Shown here: positions 36,561 through 49,939 of the stretch, one piece after another
Layout of the letters: the number at the start of each line of letters is the position of its first letter
How positions within the stretch are numbered: the stretch's first letter is position 1
Assembly (NCBI GenBank): GCA_026168455.1
Contig: CM047426.1
Location: 88,191,986 to 88,255,985, forward strand
From: Theocolax elegans
Taxonomy: Eukaryota; Arthropoda; Insecta; Hymenoptera; Cerocephalidae
DNA length: 64,000 nucleotides
Direction of reading: 5' to 3'
Notes under the pieces: model-generated
Told to the model about the DNA's origin: nothing
Databases searched by the model: none
Seen by the model: only the letters and a program-made list of their open reading frames with translations
Program-made: the position numbers and the translations under genes

Positions 36561-38500
36561 TAGCTGCGCGCAAAAGTTTGTTTTGTTTTAAGGATCGAAC
36601 GAGGGTACGACTGCACAGATATAGTTTCGAACCAATCACGAAAAACATATACCCGCGAGTTCACGTGAAACTGTTTTTTTTTATTTTTTCCTATTTTACC
36701 GCAATGGATACATATATACGTACGGGGTGTGTGTATATATATCTAGGACTTTCGCTATAGATGTTAGATAACGTAAACTTGTGTTTATTGTCGATTTAAT
36801 CCTGGTGGTTTATTCATGGATTGATATATGTACGATTGCGTCTGTATATAGACGATTGATCTGTACATATATATATACCTATATATACCTATATACGAAC
36901 ATATGATTTTCTCATTGTTTATGCTAATGTCGTCTGATAAAACGGTACTTTATTTTACGTTTGCATTATTAATACTATTATAAAACTAGATCTTTATCAT
37001 TTTTATTCAATAATATTACGAGCGCGATGATGAAAAATCGAATAAAAAATAGTATTTACTAAAGTTGATAATAATATATTTATTATTGATACACTAATAG
37101 GTCAATCAACGGTTCGTCCGAGAGAATTCATCTATAATATTCAAATATTAATTTACATTTTTTAATAGTACGTAATTAAGATATTGGTAAATTGATAACT
37201 GCGTTAACGAAGCCATCAACCGAACGATATAACGTAACACGTATACGTACAAGTGCATGTACGTGTGTGTGATCCGCAAATTTATTTATGGAAACCTCGA
37301 GTGCTTATAATAGATCGTAGTATAAACGGCGGAAATGATCGTTTTGTTAGTACCTAGTGTTCGCAATTATTTCCTTACAATCATCTATTTTCGTAATATT
37401 TTTTGTAATATATTTGTGTCAACGACTGACCACTGTTTACATAGTCTTATGTCATCTTCGACACTTTTCTGAGTATTGTATAGTAATAAAGTAATTCTAT
37501 ACACATACTCGGAGGAAAAATAGTTGTAGTAAAAATTACAATGTAATCGAGAGACATACTTGATAAATTATAAAAATTAATATGTTTTACAAGAAAATTT
37601 ACTACAGATTTATTAAAATATTAATTATTTATCTACAAAATTTAGTAATTTTTATATAGTCTGTCCATGTTTGTGTCTTGATTACACAGTGACATTGCAG
37701 TTTTTCCTACAACTTTTTTCTCCGTATAAATATTTCATTAATTATTAGCAAAAGTTTAATTAAATTATTATATAACTTTTTTAAATGGTTTTTTAATGTT
37801 AAAGAGCTCATTGATGTTTTAAATTCGAATCAGTGTACAGTATCGTCCAAAAAAAATAAAATAAAATTTTTAATTGTTACATTTTCGCACAAGAATAAGA
37901 GAAATTCTTTACACAAGTATAATATGAAGAACGTTCATGTTTGAAAGAGTACTTTATTATATGGATATTAGAAAGGGAAATATTACGTTACTCTTGGATA
38001 CGTATCTTTAAACGTAAATGTTACTTTCTTCTCAAGAACAGCAAACTCTGAAAATTCAAATCGATGTTATCACGGTAAAATGTAATTATTGTATGCTTCA
38101 TCGTATCGCATTAACTTCCGCTTGGATTTTCTTCTGTTGGTTGTTTCTTTTCAAGACAAACGTTCTACTTTGATAAAACGTTGATAGTATTTGTAGTTCT
38201 CTGTTTTTTTAGGCTCAAAAGGTTTAAACGTGACATTTGCATCTGCGCTATTCGATCGCAATATATATGAAGATAAAAAGTTTGAATACATAAAAATATA
38301 TATACTTACTTATCTGGTTGTTCACAATTTCCGTTCTAGTTATACACTCGTGAAAAACTTTTTCCTAATTAGTATCCCTTTGTTTACTTCTTTGCGTAAA
38401 ATCGGTTTTCCTACTTATTGTGTAAGTAATTTCAGAGGAACCGTATCATCCCACACACGTACACGTACGTGCTTATAGTAACCGCAATATGTGTGTATGC

Positions 38501-38501
<1 letters not shown>

Positions 38502-38537
<36 letters not shown>
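38502..38537. repeat. TA microsatellite
   Basis: A pure TA dinucleotide repeat of 36 bp following a GTGTGTATGCG stretch. A shorter TA run lies at 38937-38953. Confidence 0.85.
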
Positions 38538-38540
<3 letters not shown>

Positions 38541-39229
38541 TAAAATTTATGAGTGTAGGAGGTGGTAAGATAAATCAGTCGGTTCTTAACGCTTCTGGTG
38601 GTCTTTTCGATTTTAATATTCCATATATCTTAATAATGTTTATTGAGGGGTATAACCTTAACCGTGTTGACTTTCGTCTTAAATATTTTAGTTCACCACG
38701 TTGCGGTACGTGCTTGTCGGCGGCACACATGTATGTATATGAAAGATAGCGAAGGTGTCGTTAGTGGAAATTGTTTAACCAGAAAAATTGAAGAGGCTGT
38801 TGTACCTGTGGACGATCGTCGGTATGAAACAACGAGTTCGTCTAGTTTTTAAAAGTGTTTTGTAGTATTTTATATTGGTGATGGAATGAAGGGCATCTTT
38901 TATGGTTACGTATGTGTGCACGTATACGTATATAGGTATATATATATATATATTGGAAATGAAAGAATAATGAAAATACTGAATTGCTTGTAGTAATACT
39001 GAAGGTATTGGAGAAAAACTCCTTATACCTATATCATCGATAATATCTTCATACATATAAAACGAATTTTTAAAATTCGATGAAAAACGTAGGATAAAAA
39101 TCTTGAAAGGTACCGGGGTGAAATAAAAGTACAACCCGCAGTGAACAAAATTCTCAGGTATGCCTCATCGAGGGCATTAACGAATAAGAAAACTTGTACA
39201 TATACGCAGTCGTATAATAATACATCGAA

Positions 39230-39560
39230 TTTAAAAGGGACGACAGTTACGCGGGCGTGTCCGCTTGTCCAGTAGTCGTACGTACACGTACGTGTACATA
39301 TATATATATACACATCCAAACTGATTTCGCAACGCGCGACGCGAATTATTCGATCCTTATCCACGCCTCGTAATTTATCGCGCTCTCACTTTCCGCGAGA
39401 GCATTAAATGTACATTGTAAAACGCGGGACCATTATCGAAATGCTCGCATGTATATTACATATACCTATATACAATATGTATTAAAGTCTCATTCGGGAG
39501 CAGGGGGAGAGGGGGCGGAGGGAGACACAAAGGGACTTTGTTATTTGGTTAACCGCTCGC
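39230..39560. other. G/C-richer patch with 16-bp palindrome
   Basis: It contains a perfect palindrome GTACACGTACGTGTAC (39282-39297) next to a TA run (39298-39310), then a CpG-rich patch (39330-39410) and a GGGGGAGAGGGGGCGGAGGG purine tract near 39503-39522. No gene. Confidence 0.35.
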
Positions 39561-42500
39561 AGCGGCGAAAGTCTCTTGTTTCGTTTTTTTTTTCAATAGG
39601 TACGTATACATTCAATCGCGAAATTCGCTGGACTCTTAAAGGGATATCTTTTTGTTTTGGAAATTCTAATGAGATGCGTGTGTACCTATGTGTATTTCGA
39701 TGGAAAGTGCGTTGTCGATGTCTGAATGTTATAGGTGCTGCATTCAATTTTTGGTTAAAGGAAATTATTCTATTGAATTTTTATCTACGAGACTGTCGAA
39801 GAATAAGAGAAGACTAAACTATGTATATGTTTTACCTATTTTGTAACAATTGGTTAGTGTGTAAATGTCGATATCTCCTTATACGTCGTTTTAAACTTTT
39901 TAAAACAACGTATTGTTTCGAGTTCTATTTAACCACAGTGTGATGAATCATTTCTTATAAATTACTTGAAATTTTTGTAATTCAATTCAAACTGTTAGAT
40001 ATTTCGATTATTATTTCGTCGCTGTAAATATTAAAAATCTTCGAATCATATACATATTCTAATTATTGTAAGTAGTAATCATCCCATAACGTAATTAACG
40101 TACAAATCAAATTAATTGATCGAATGGACTTTTTAGAAAAAATGCAAATAGAAGTCAATCAATCTGATTCGAAAACTAAAGTTCGAGTGTAGGTCGCCTG
40201 TTTAACTGCAACCCAACTCGCATCCATGAATGTCGGGTGAGCGGCAGTTAACCGCGGACCCATACCGCTTACGAGTGTGAAACACGAAAGCGAATTCGCT
40301 TTATAGTCTCAAATGTATGTATATGTATGTACATGTACCACTATGAATTTCAAAGTAAATTCAAAGTTTGCCGTGATTTGGTGATTTAACATAGTTTCCT
40401 TCTATTACCTCAACTGTCATTGTGAATCATATAAACGCATTAAGGTTTTATTTTTTAATTCGTTTGATTTATTATTACATTGATTGTAGTACGTCAGAAT
40501 ATTAATTTGAAAAGGAATATTATAAATAACGCATTATTTATGTAATGTGTCGATGCGATGAAACGAAATTCATTGTTACAAAAGATTTATTTTAATATTT
40601 AATTAATTAAACAATAAATATTGATATATATTTAATGATATAATTAAATTACACGCCAATGATAAGCGTCACGTACCTCCTAAAAGCTCAATCTTTCTTA
40701 CTTTTTCCTGCTCGTCTAATCCTTTTCAACCCTTTTCCTCCGAAAGTTTCTCCACTTTTCGAACTAAAACGGAAGTCGCCACGTGTTACCCAGAACAATT
40801 TAATCAAATAATTAGATCCCCGTTTACACAAGTTCTGTTCTAATATAAATTATTTAAATATATCTATATTATATTGAACGTGATTGCAGGTGAAAAAAAG
40901 TGCTTTCAAGGCTCTTTATTACATTGAGCAGATGCATCCAATTTTCTTCCTTCCGTTTTTCTTTTACGATATTTTTCAAGTTGTGCGCGATCACGAGGTG
41001 AAAGTTACACTCGTGCGCGCTAATTTTCGCTCTCATTTATTCGTGCCAATTATCGCGTTCGCGTTTATTTGCACTTTTTGTTATTGACGATCGGTGATAT
41101 ACCAGTTCGATAAAGGTTTCGGTTGAACGGACCTGCGTTCCTATTGTTCGATTACGTAAATGGAGATTAGTTACTGATTATGTTCCGCTGAAAGTATCTA
41201 TATGTATAATTATTTTATATTTTTTATTTTCGCATTTCGTTAACGCATATAAATTTATTGATTATTACAAAGATTCGGTGCACTTTTAAGTATAATTATT
41301 TCATTTATCTACCGAAAGAGAGAGAGAAAGAGAGGAAAAGGTATCATTTTTATTTTAATATTATGATAAACGTTGACATTATCGAGCGAATAATTAAACT
41401 AATGACATGAAAGTTGATAAAAATGAGTTTCGTTTAATTATAAAGCCAATTTATGTTGGGTTTACGTAATGTTGCACCGTATATCATCGATGTTTGAGCA
41501 TTTTTACAACGATAATAAAATAAATAACGGCAATTTCTTTCATTTCCAAAATGTTTATTTTAATTTTTTTTTAAACGCGCGCATTTATATGTTTTATTGT
41601 TGAGCCAATACGATTTCGGTTTATCGCTCACCGATATGCAGTGCCGTTTAAATGTAAGATAACACTGGGCGAAAAAATGGATTCGGGATAAATGTGAAAG
41701 AAGAGTTGCAGATATAGTCTAAGAAAGAAGTTTTAAGTACTTCTCAAGACATTTCAAAATCTTCGCGTAAAAACCTTTTTTTATAATATTTTATCAACCT
41801 AAAAAATTAATTTTTTATATTAATTTTTTAAGTAAAGAATGTATTTGTATGTATTTTGAAAGAGCGGTATTTATTAATACTAAATAATAGTTTACAATGT
41901 TAGAGAATATGTTTACTTAATTATAAATTGATTTTTATATATATTTTTAAATATTTATTTTTTGTTACATTAAACTTATAAGAAAGTATTTACGATCATC
42001 TTAAGCTGTTGTCTTTTAAGCTATCGTATCATACTGAAATAATTGTCAAAGTGAATGTATAGTAAAAAATATATTGACTAATAAGATATTTAATATTAAA
42101 AATTTTGTTAACAATGACTTTCAAATATTTCGACAAGTAAGATTCTGTCTACGACTATTCGTTCGCAAAATATATCCAGCCCAAAAACTTTTTCTTTTCA
42201 ATTTACGATGTTGTCAAAAGTAAAATAACATTTCTATCTATTTCTTCTTATACAAATATTTGCTAATATACAAATTATAGTATAAATTACTAATTAAAAA
42301 ATTTGAACTAAATTCATATATATTAATATTCAATGTAAAAGTATAATGGAGGGAATATTTTTCATTCAACTATTACCACACATATATGTAAAAAATAAAA
42401 TAAATGAATGGCCAATTTACAAGTTTGATATCCCTTTAAAAAAACATAAAACGAAAAGTGCCTATCCTTTAAAGTCAGTCAAATGCAAAACGTACACTAC

Positions 42501-43659
42501 GCTCCCGAAATGTAAGTTTATACCCATGTCCTTATCGACAACCTTATATAGCAAACAATATTCATTTATCAAAGAACGATATGTGTATACCTCACGCAAT
42601 CTATATAAATTTGGGTATAACCCATGAATCTACTTGTATAAGAAAGAGTCCCCGAAAATTGAAAGAGTTACTTTAGTATACAGCCATACCGAGCTACGTA
42701 TACGTGTATGTGTATGCATATATATATATTTCTCCATTAAGGTATAAAATTAGCAGGAGCGTAAAACAGATAAGATTCCTTCTTCGCAAGTCGAAGCGTT
42801 GACAGTTATGAAGGGGCTTTTTTCAAGCGAGAGAACCGAATAAGATAATCTTTATTGTCGCTTTCTTTTCATTGATCGTTAAACTTTATAATTAAATCGC
42901 AGATTGGATCGAAGTTGTATTTATTAAGCTCACTTACGCCTTTGCACACACATATATCTATGGTGAAAGGTGAAAGAAAAGGCTAAACGAGCGAAATTCT
43001 CGAGAGAAAAGTCTTCGATATGTCGATGGGTATATATAAAGGATGAAAACTTTTATCGGCGTTGTAAATAAAAAGGAAACAATGATGCTTCGATTTTTTT
43101 TTATGTAAAGTATTTAAATTATGTGTTATATAAATTGTAGTTTTTTATAACACGGTGTTTCATAAAAACGTGAATTTTATGCCAATCGTTTTGTCTTTCG
43201 AGTGCACTTAATTTATTTATTTTGCACACTGTTTACGAACAGGATTTTTGTAATACATATAAGTAAAACATGAATCAATGTTTTACTACTTTGTATTATA
43301 TTTATGCAATCTACAGAAAGCCGCTTTCTGTTTATTAATTATATAAAACAATTAAATGTTGACAGTTGTTTTCACAACTTGTAGATCCAAGCTCCGTTCA
43401 TTTATTGCCCGATATATTAATTTTAAATGACTATCGGTGTTTACTTTCATTTTCATTGCAATATTGACAAAATGTGCATTATAAAAATACTTGATACTTA
43501 TATATACTTACCGCATTGTACAAACTATTAGGATGTATTTTTAAAACTTTAATTTGCATTTGCGTATGTCCGACGTATTAAAAATACTTTTAGATTTCAC
43601 GTACGTACGGAGCTATATTGAAAAGTTTACTCTGAAACAAAGAAAACTTATCGAGAGAA

Positions 43660-44040
43660 GAGAACAAAAATAATTCAAGAAGCTTTATACGGGAGAAAAA
43701 AAGTTTCTTCCGCTCTCGTCAAAGCAGTCGTCAAAGTATCCGTTTTATTTACGCGTTCAGGCAAATAAAGCTCTCGAGGCTTCATCGACTCGCAAAAATA
43801 TTCAACCGATCCCGCAAAAAGGTTGGAGAAAGAAAAAAAAAAGTAAGAAAAATAATAATATTTCTCGACGAAACAAAGTTTCACCGTATTACACTTATTC
43901 GTTAAGCGCGATGAAATCGTTGCCCTCCGCGGAGCACAACAACAAGGCAAACATTGTTGAGTCTTCTTGCGAGGCGAATTTATCAGTTTACACGGAACAC
44001 ATGCTGACGAGAAGATGAAAACAAAAAATGAGAGAAAAAC
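43660..44040. other. Moderately G/C-richer non-coding patch
   Basis: The patch has several TCTCG/CGAG words and an A-rich centre (43826-43856). A 91-codon minus-strand frame here shows no domain. Nothing further is supported. Confidence 0.3.
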
Positions 44041-44473
44041 GAGAGCACAAGCTAATTGTGTTTTTAAAGGTGTATTATGCGTGGCATCGCTCGTATCTCG
44101 TTATGCTTATAACGTTTGCTCGTAAACTCGGCATCTACTCAACAGATACTTTATGCGTGATATCTTTCGCTTTATGACCACCGAGTATTTATTGCTATTT
44201 TATTTTCTCTTTTATTTATTTATATAATTAAAAAATTGTTCCTTCTTTTATATTCGTCTCGTCTCTATTGGTATACCTCGAAGCGAATAAAATTTTATGA
44301 AAGTTATTTACATTGCAATACCTTTTAAAATAAAAGTGCAATAAAAAATTGATATAAAACCTACATCGTCAGTTGATATTTCTTAAAAAAAAATTACGTA
44401 ATGTTTTATTAGGTATAGAAAGACCTATCCGTCAATAAATCTCCTTATGCGTTCAAAATAAACAGGAGTATAT

Positions 44474-44499
44474 AGAGAGAGAGGGAGAGAGAGGGAGAG
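44474..44499. repeat. GA-rich microsatellite
   Basis: GAGAGAGGGAGAGAGAGGGAGAG tract, imperfect. It is followed by a G/C-rich patch (44498-44600). Confidence 0.7.
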
Positions 44500-44763
44500 C
44501 CCGCAAAGGCAACGGCAATACCCGTAAAAAGAATCTACCTGCAATATCGCGAAGCGTCTCAAAGAGGGCCTCGGACGCGGCTGATTAAACCTAGAGATCC
44601 TTGCAGTTCGGCCGTCAAGGTATACACCGGAACATTAATTAAACGGTAACACGTAGTGCTGCAAATCTTCTATACCTTTCTCTTTCGCTCTTGCATAGTC
44701 GGCTCTCCTTCTTTCTCTCTCACTCTTTGTTCACGGTGAAGAAGACACCTGAAAGTGGCCCTT

Positions 44764-44823
44764 ACATATATGTACACACATATATATATATATATATATA
44801 TATGGGTGTGTATGTGTGTGTAC

Positions 44824-44868
<45 letters not shown>
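44764..44868. repeat. Compound TA / TG microsatellite (about 105 bp)
   Basis: A TA run (about 44780-44803), a TG/GT block (44805-44825) and a second, longer TA run (44826-44868). It is the largest simple repeat in the window. It generates spurious Tyr/Ile-rich frames on both strands. Confidence 0.9.
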
Positions 44869-44870
<2 letters not shown>

Positions 44871-44899
44871 GAAGCTTCTCATTTCAAGAATCGCTTCCA

Positions 44900-45660
44900 A
44901 TCACCATAAACTAGACCCAAAGAGAAGGAAATACGTAGTGAAAAAAAGTACAAGAGTCGTTAGAAGGATATACGCAACGATTTGCATTTTCACGAGCTCT
45001 TGGTGAGTTTGCGTGCGAACCTTCAGGGGCTGTACGTATAACGTTAATTACGCGGAATAAAATGCACGCGTAATCAAGCTTCCGAGCTCTACCGAGCAAG
45101 TACCTGTATTTTCTGATTTATTCGAATAGCGGATCGAGCTTGCGGCTGGTTGATTAACCTCAACCTGCAGCGTAGGTGTGATATTTTTAAATGTCTAAGT
45201 TGCAAGCTAACTTTCTCACTGATTTTAAAGAAGCTTAATTAACTTACTACAGGATTATATATCGAGACTATTTATTACCGCACTACACCCAATTGATGGT
45301 TTAATCAAACTTTCCGAGTTGTTCGCGATTTTTTTCTCCTCTTTTCTACAAAATTAATGAAGCGCGTTAATTCCCTTGGACAATAACTACGATCACGTCG
45401 ATATACTGCATCCAGATCTTTTCCTACGACAAAGTTCAATTGACAATACGCGAGCACACGGCATGATAGCTCGAGGAATGCGCGCATCATCACTGGTCTC
45501 CTCTATTTATCTTGAGATTTTATCATTCGTCCAATGTGTGCATGAACACGCGTCGCATTTTTCTCGCGTTATGTACGAAAGCGTTCCAGCTGCACCCGAC
45601 GATCGAGCGCGAGTAGAAGGCACATTCTTTTCTTATCGTAACGGAAGGAAATAAGGTCCC
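44900..45660. promoter_or_regulatory. Two adjacent G/C-richer patches, possible regulatory region
   Basis: 44990-45180 and 45330-45650 are less AT-rich and contain CpGs, GAGCTC words and TCGAGC words. A donor-like TTG|GTGAGT at 45001 has no good acceptor upstream. Frames of 60-92 codons on both strands lack domains. Confidence 0.2.
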
Positions 45661-46800
45661 TTTTTATTATACCTTTATTTTTCAATCTATTGTCTTAAAA
45701 ATTCTTCGAGCTCTACGTATCTGTGTGTTTTATTCAACTGCCAGTTTTTCATATTTTTTTTTTATCAAACAATTGGTTTTCTGTTTAAAAGATTTTGAAG
45801 TTTAAGGATGAAATTCCTTGCTTAGAAGAAGGCGAAAAAAATAATATAAACAGTCTAATGAATAATTTATTAGAATGCTAAAATTACTGTAATAATAAAA
45901 TATTCTTTTTATAAATAAATTTTCTTTTTAATAAAAAATGAAGAATATTTAAGGTACAACTGTAGTAAAATACTTAAATGAACTTCCAACACGTTACTGC
46001 AACTTGTTTGTAAAGTAAAATGTGTATAAACATAATAATGTAGACCAAATAATACCAAGCAAAGAATTTTTGGGTTCTCTTAATAAACGTGTCGCCAACC
46101 CATCGAATCGAGTTCAGTAACTTCAAGAAATAAATATTTAAAAACAACGCAATTCGAAAATCACCCACTTTCCAAGCTGTCGTTCGCTGCAACATGTAAA
46201 ACACAATCCGACATCCGTCTACCGGTGCTGTAATACACGGACCCGAAAATTCTGAACCTTGCGTCAGACGTGTGGAGTTCGGCAATGACCTCGGCCAGTT
46301 GGCGTAACATATACCATCCGATTAACGCATTCAAGACCGACGATTACACGGGTTACGAGGCCCTTCGCGATTAACTGCTTGCCGAAAATTATGATTGACT
46401 GTACGTATACATATGTGTGTATATCTGTTGTGCTTCTCGATCCGTTGATATTCGTGATCACGCTGTGGTATATAATTTTCTATCAAAAATTGACAATCAT
46501 TTAACCACGCAGTGTTATATTTCAAGATTACCTTTCTCTTTCTGCGAGAATATGGATTGATTTAAATTATTATTGATACTTTTTTTGTCATGGCCAAATA
46601 CATTATGTTTTGATGTCTATCTAAGGAATTGGTTTATGTAATCAGTTTAAGAGTAATCAACATGTTTTAATATATTTACACTAGATTGCTTTATTTACGA
46701 TAATAAATTATTTTTCTAAATTATGAATTTGTTTGGAAATGTAGAAAAAGTGTTCGGAATTCTATTCTAGTCATCTGTAAATAATAACTGTATAAAGACC

Positions 46801-47087
46801 TACACTCTAAACCCCAAAGAGTAAAAACTGCACCTTAAATGTGTAATTTGTTGATTTTACTCTTTAAGCAAAAATCAATATCCCAAAATGACACCTTTTA
46901 AACTACTAAACAGTTAAAATTACTCTTTGAGTAGTGTAAAATATAAAAATTACTCTTTACTAAAGCGTAAAAAGAAAAAATTGCTCTTTAAGGGAAGTAT
47001 AAAACGGAACTATTACTCCTTTGAAAAGTATAAAGTATATTCCAATGAGTTTAAAAGAGTAATTATTGAATTTTGACCTTTATTCAA
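46801..47087 (+). repeat. Left arm of foldback element
   Basis: 287-bp inverted repeat arm matching 47144-47430 in reverse complement. Mismatches lie near the outer end (A/T at position 10), around 46890-46905 (three or four), near 47050 and at the inner end. Confidence 0.85.
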
Positions 47088-47143
47088 CAGTATAATTTTT
47101 CCATTTTATACTTTACTGAAGTATCAAGTTATCTTTTTACTCT

Positions 47144-47430
47144 TTGACTAAAGGTCAAAATTCAATAATTACTCTTTTAAATTCATTGGAATATACTTTA
47201 TACTTTTCAAAGGAGTAATAGTTCCGTTTTATACTTCCCTTAAAGAGCAATTTTTTCTTTTTACGCTTTAGTAAAGAGTAATTTTTATATTTTACACTAC
47301 TCAAAGAGTAATTTTAACTGTTTAGTACTTTGAAAGGTGTAATTTTGGGATATTGATTTTTGCTTAAAGAGTAAAATCAACAAATTACACATTTAAGGTG
47401 CAGTTTTTACTCTTTGGGGTATAGAGTGTA
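47144..47430 (-). repeat. Right arm of foldback element
   Basis: Inverted partner of 46801-47087, ending TAGAGTGTA. Confidence 0.85.
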
Positions 47431-49930
47431 TATGAGTTAATGATTAAATAGACCATTCGTAACAATAATTACACTTATCTAGATGTTACAATATTAACGT
47501 AGATTCATATTTTCATTGATCGAAGAATTAATACGATATTCAACTATGCTTTAACAATTTTGTTTAGGTCTCAAAATTCAATTATATAATAATAAGTTAA
47601 TCTTTCGTTAAAATACAAAAATTAACAATTTAAATGTGTTGTTTAAACACGTATATCAGTCATTTAAAACACTAATCTCGAACAATTTGCTTTAGTATGA
47701 TAAACGACTGTTATGTACTTTTTGTATATACGTACAGCAACATTTCAAGCGGTTAAATTTCATTATACAATGATCCCCTTGAACGTTAGCTTTATACCAC
47801 TGACCCGGCGTCTTTACATCAGCATTGCTTAGGATTGCATTATGATGTTTGTCCGGTCTCGGCTATGTAGATGTGTATATATACTCACACGCGACGGAGA
47901 GGAGGAGAGACCAGCTGCGTAAACCCCGTGCTAATGGCACACGCTGACCCTATACCTTGGTCCATTGGGGTATTCACAGTGCTTTCCTTACACACCGGTT
48001 ATTCTTCTTATTTTTTTTTCTTTTTCTTCTTCGCGCATTCCATACTAATCGCGGATGACAAGTGGTTGCTTTATTCAATGAAAATGAGGAAACACGTGTC
48101 TAAGGGTTATTAGCGATGATAACCGGAAAGGAAAGCAAGTAATGAATTTTTTTTCACCTTTAAAAGTTTACGATAATTTTGAGAATGTGTAACACACATA
48201 ATTAACCATTTGGTATATTTGCGTCAATTTCATCTTAAATAATTTGAATGGCATACCATATATTACAGTTATTCATTCGTTCGACACGTGTTTAATAATA
48301 AATGCACATTAAATCATTAGGTGATCTAACCTTATATACAAAGATATACAAATGATAAATCTTATTTTTTCTTTGTCGATATTTAAATATCCTTGTTGTG
48401 TATTAGTTATTATATAACTAACTATAAATAATTTACACTGTTCGCAACGCAATGTAAATTATAAAAGAGTTTTATATAAAAAAAAAGATAACAATCAAAA
48501 TATTTACAATTGCTAATACTACACAATATGGTGATACATTAAAATTCCAAATTGACGTTCGGCTGCCCATGTACAATTAGCTATTTTACTTATGCATATT
48601 TATTGTTTATATGCAAACACCATCATGTTACAATGATAGATTACCAATGCGTATCCGTCATTTTTATCGAGGTACGCAACGATTGCACGTAGAAGTTAGA
48701 GATCAAACGTCGGTAACGCATGGGTTGCATGCGCCAGACAATACACGAGAGATACGTGTACATTTTTTAATTTATATTCTTTTGTAGACTACACATACCG
48801 ATCTTTCAGATAACAAATGTTTAGTTTTAAATCAAACAAAAATTTCCTTTTATATAATATACTTACAGAAATGTTCTGTACAATAACACAGTATTAAGCA
48901 TCCGATTCTTCGTTATTATTATAAAAACAAGTTAAATTCTATTGTAATTTTATATTTTTCATAACGTACATGCATTTATATTCTCCATTGAATAATCAAA
49001 AATTTTTATTGTTTTTTTATTATTGTTGTTTCATTTTTATGTGTAAAATAAAACAATTATGGAAATGAGAAAATGAAAAATGAAAATATTTGAAACTGAG
49101 GATGTATACTCCACTACAGTTTACTATATGTATATACAGATAGTACAGAAAGTTCTAAAGAACCGTTGTCGATAGTTGCATGGTCTTGCACACGTGTATT
49201 ACCAAAGCTTTCTGAAAATACTTCATAGGCAATTTGGTTTCTAGTTGTTCTCTGCCGCCCGTGGAAGTTTAACGCTCAACGCGCACTTAAGTACAAGCTT
49301 GATGCTTCAAAGCATGTAACGCGACGCGCATAAAATCATTGTTATAGTGGTAATAAACTCCTTAGGTAAAGGGCGTTTCGACATTTTTCTTACTTACCTT
49401 TGCATTTTTCAATTTTACTACCAATGTTTACATTTCTGCAAATTGTACTGCATATACGCGCGTCGTTTCATTTTCATTAATATATTTAAATTATTCTTCT
49501 TCCAGTGTAATACAGTTGCCTCTCATTTGTTTAATATTGTCGATCCAATAATTATTACGTAACTGTGATGTGCATACGCAAGAAGCAGTCTGAAACTGAT
49601 AAGATTGTTAAAAATGTTCCGCCACTCACAATTCTATATAGTTAAAATAAGTAATTGATTGATTTAAAAAGTGTATAATAATAATATAAACAATAAGATA
49701 AACTTAATATCAAATTGATAACGTCGCGCAGTTTCATAACAATTATACTGGACTTTTCGCCGAAACAATCATTGATTAATTGAAAATTGAATAATCAGGG
49801 TTAAAGTAATAAATACTTGATTAAATGTCACATTGAATCTACGACAGTGTTAATCCTTCCTGCCCATAAATCATCCTCGGATTTTCATCAATTCCTGGAT
49901 TCGATTATATTGTACGGTGTCCGTATATAT
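47431..49930. other. AT-rich non-coding stretch
   Basis: No supported gene. A mixed patch at 47760-48110 includes a T-rich tract (48009-48032). 48640-48760 and 49240-49330 have some CpGs. A strong acceptor-like site at 49506 (TTCTTCTTCCAG) is not followed by a donor. Confidence 0.5.
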
Positions 49931-49939
49931 ATATAATAA

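Larger units (their letters stand above)
35272..46800. other. Long non-coding stretch, probably intronic
   Basis: It follows the GTGAGTAT donor. Apart from the islands and microsatellites listed separately I see no gene. A weak exon-like segment at 38213-38421 (acceptor TTTTTTTAG, donor GTAAGT) is open in the right phase but reads as AT-rich low-quality sequence. The rest is AT-rich. Confidence 0.4.
46801..47430. mobile_element. 630-bp foldback MITE with 287-bp inverted arms
   Basis: The left arm (46801-47087) and right arm (47144-47430) are inverted copies of equal length. They align without gaps and I count about six mismatches. The loop is 56 bp (47088-47143). The outer ends read TACACTCTA…TAGAGTGTA. 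If the outermost TA on each side is the target duplication, the element is 46803-47428 with ends CACTCTA/TAGAGTG, as expected of a non-autonomous Tc1/mariner-type (IS630) element. It has no open frame of note. The arms are themselves internally repetitive: the word ACTCTTT or its complement recurs about every 30-50 bp. The low arm divergence implies recent insertion or ongoing arm homogenisation. The family name is unknown to me. Confidence 0.85.

Noticed and set aside
37835..37856. TACAGTATCGTCCAAAA, resembling a Tc1-type inverted end
   Set aside because: No inverted copy was found downstream or upstream, and no transposase remnant.
38213..38421. Exon-like segment with TTTTTTTAG acceptor and GTAAGT donor, open in the phase of the 35224 exon
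   Set aside because: The peptide is AT-rich low-quality sequence (KKFEYIKIYILTYL-type), with no recognisable domain; chance is likely without RNA evidence.
39144..39160. TTCTCAG|GTATGC as a second recursive-splicing site
   Set aside because: The upstream sequence is A-rich, without the long pyrimidine tract such sites need.
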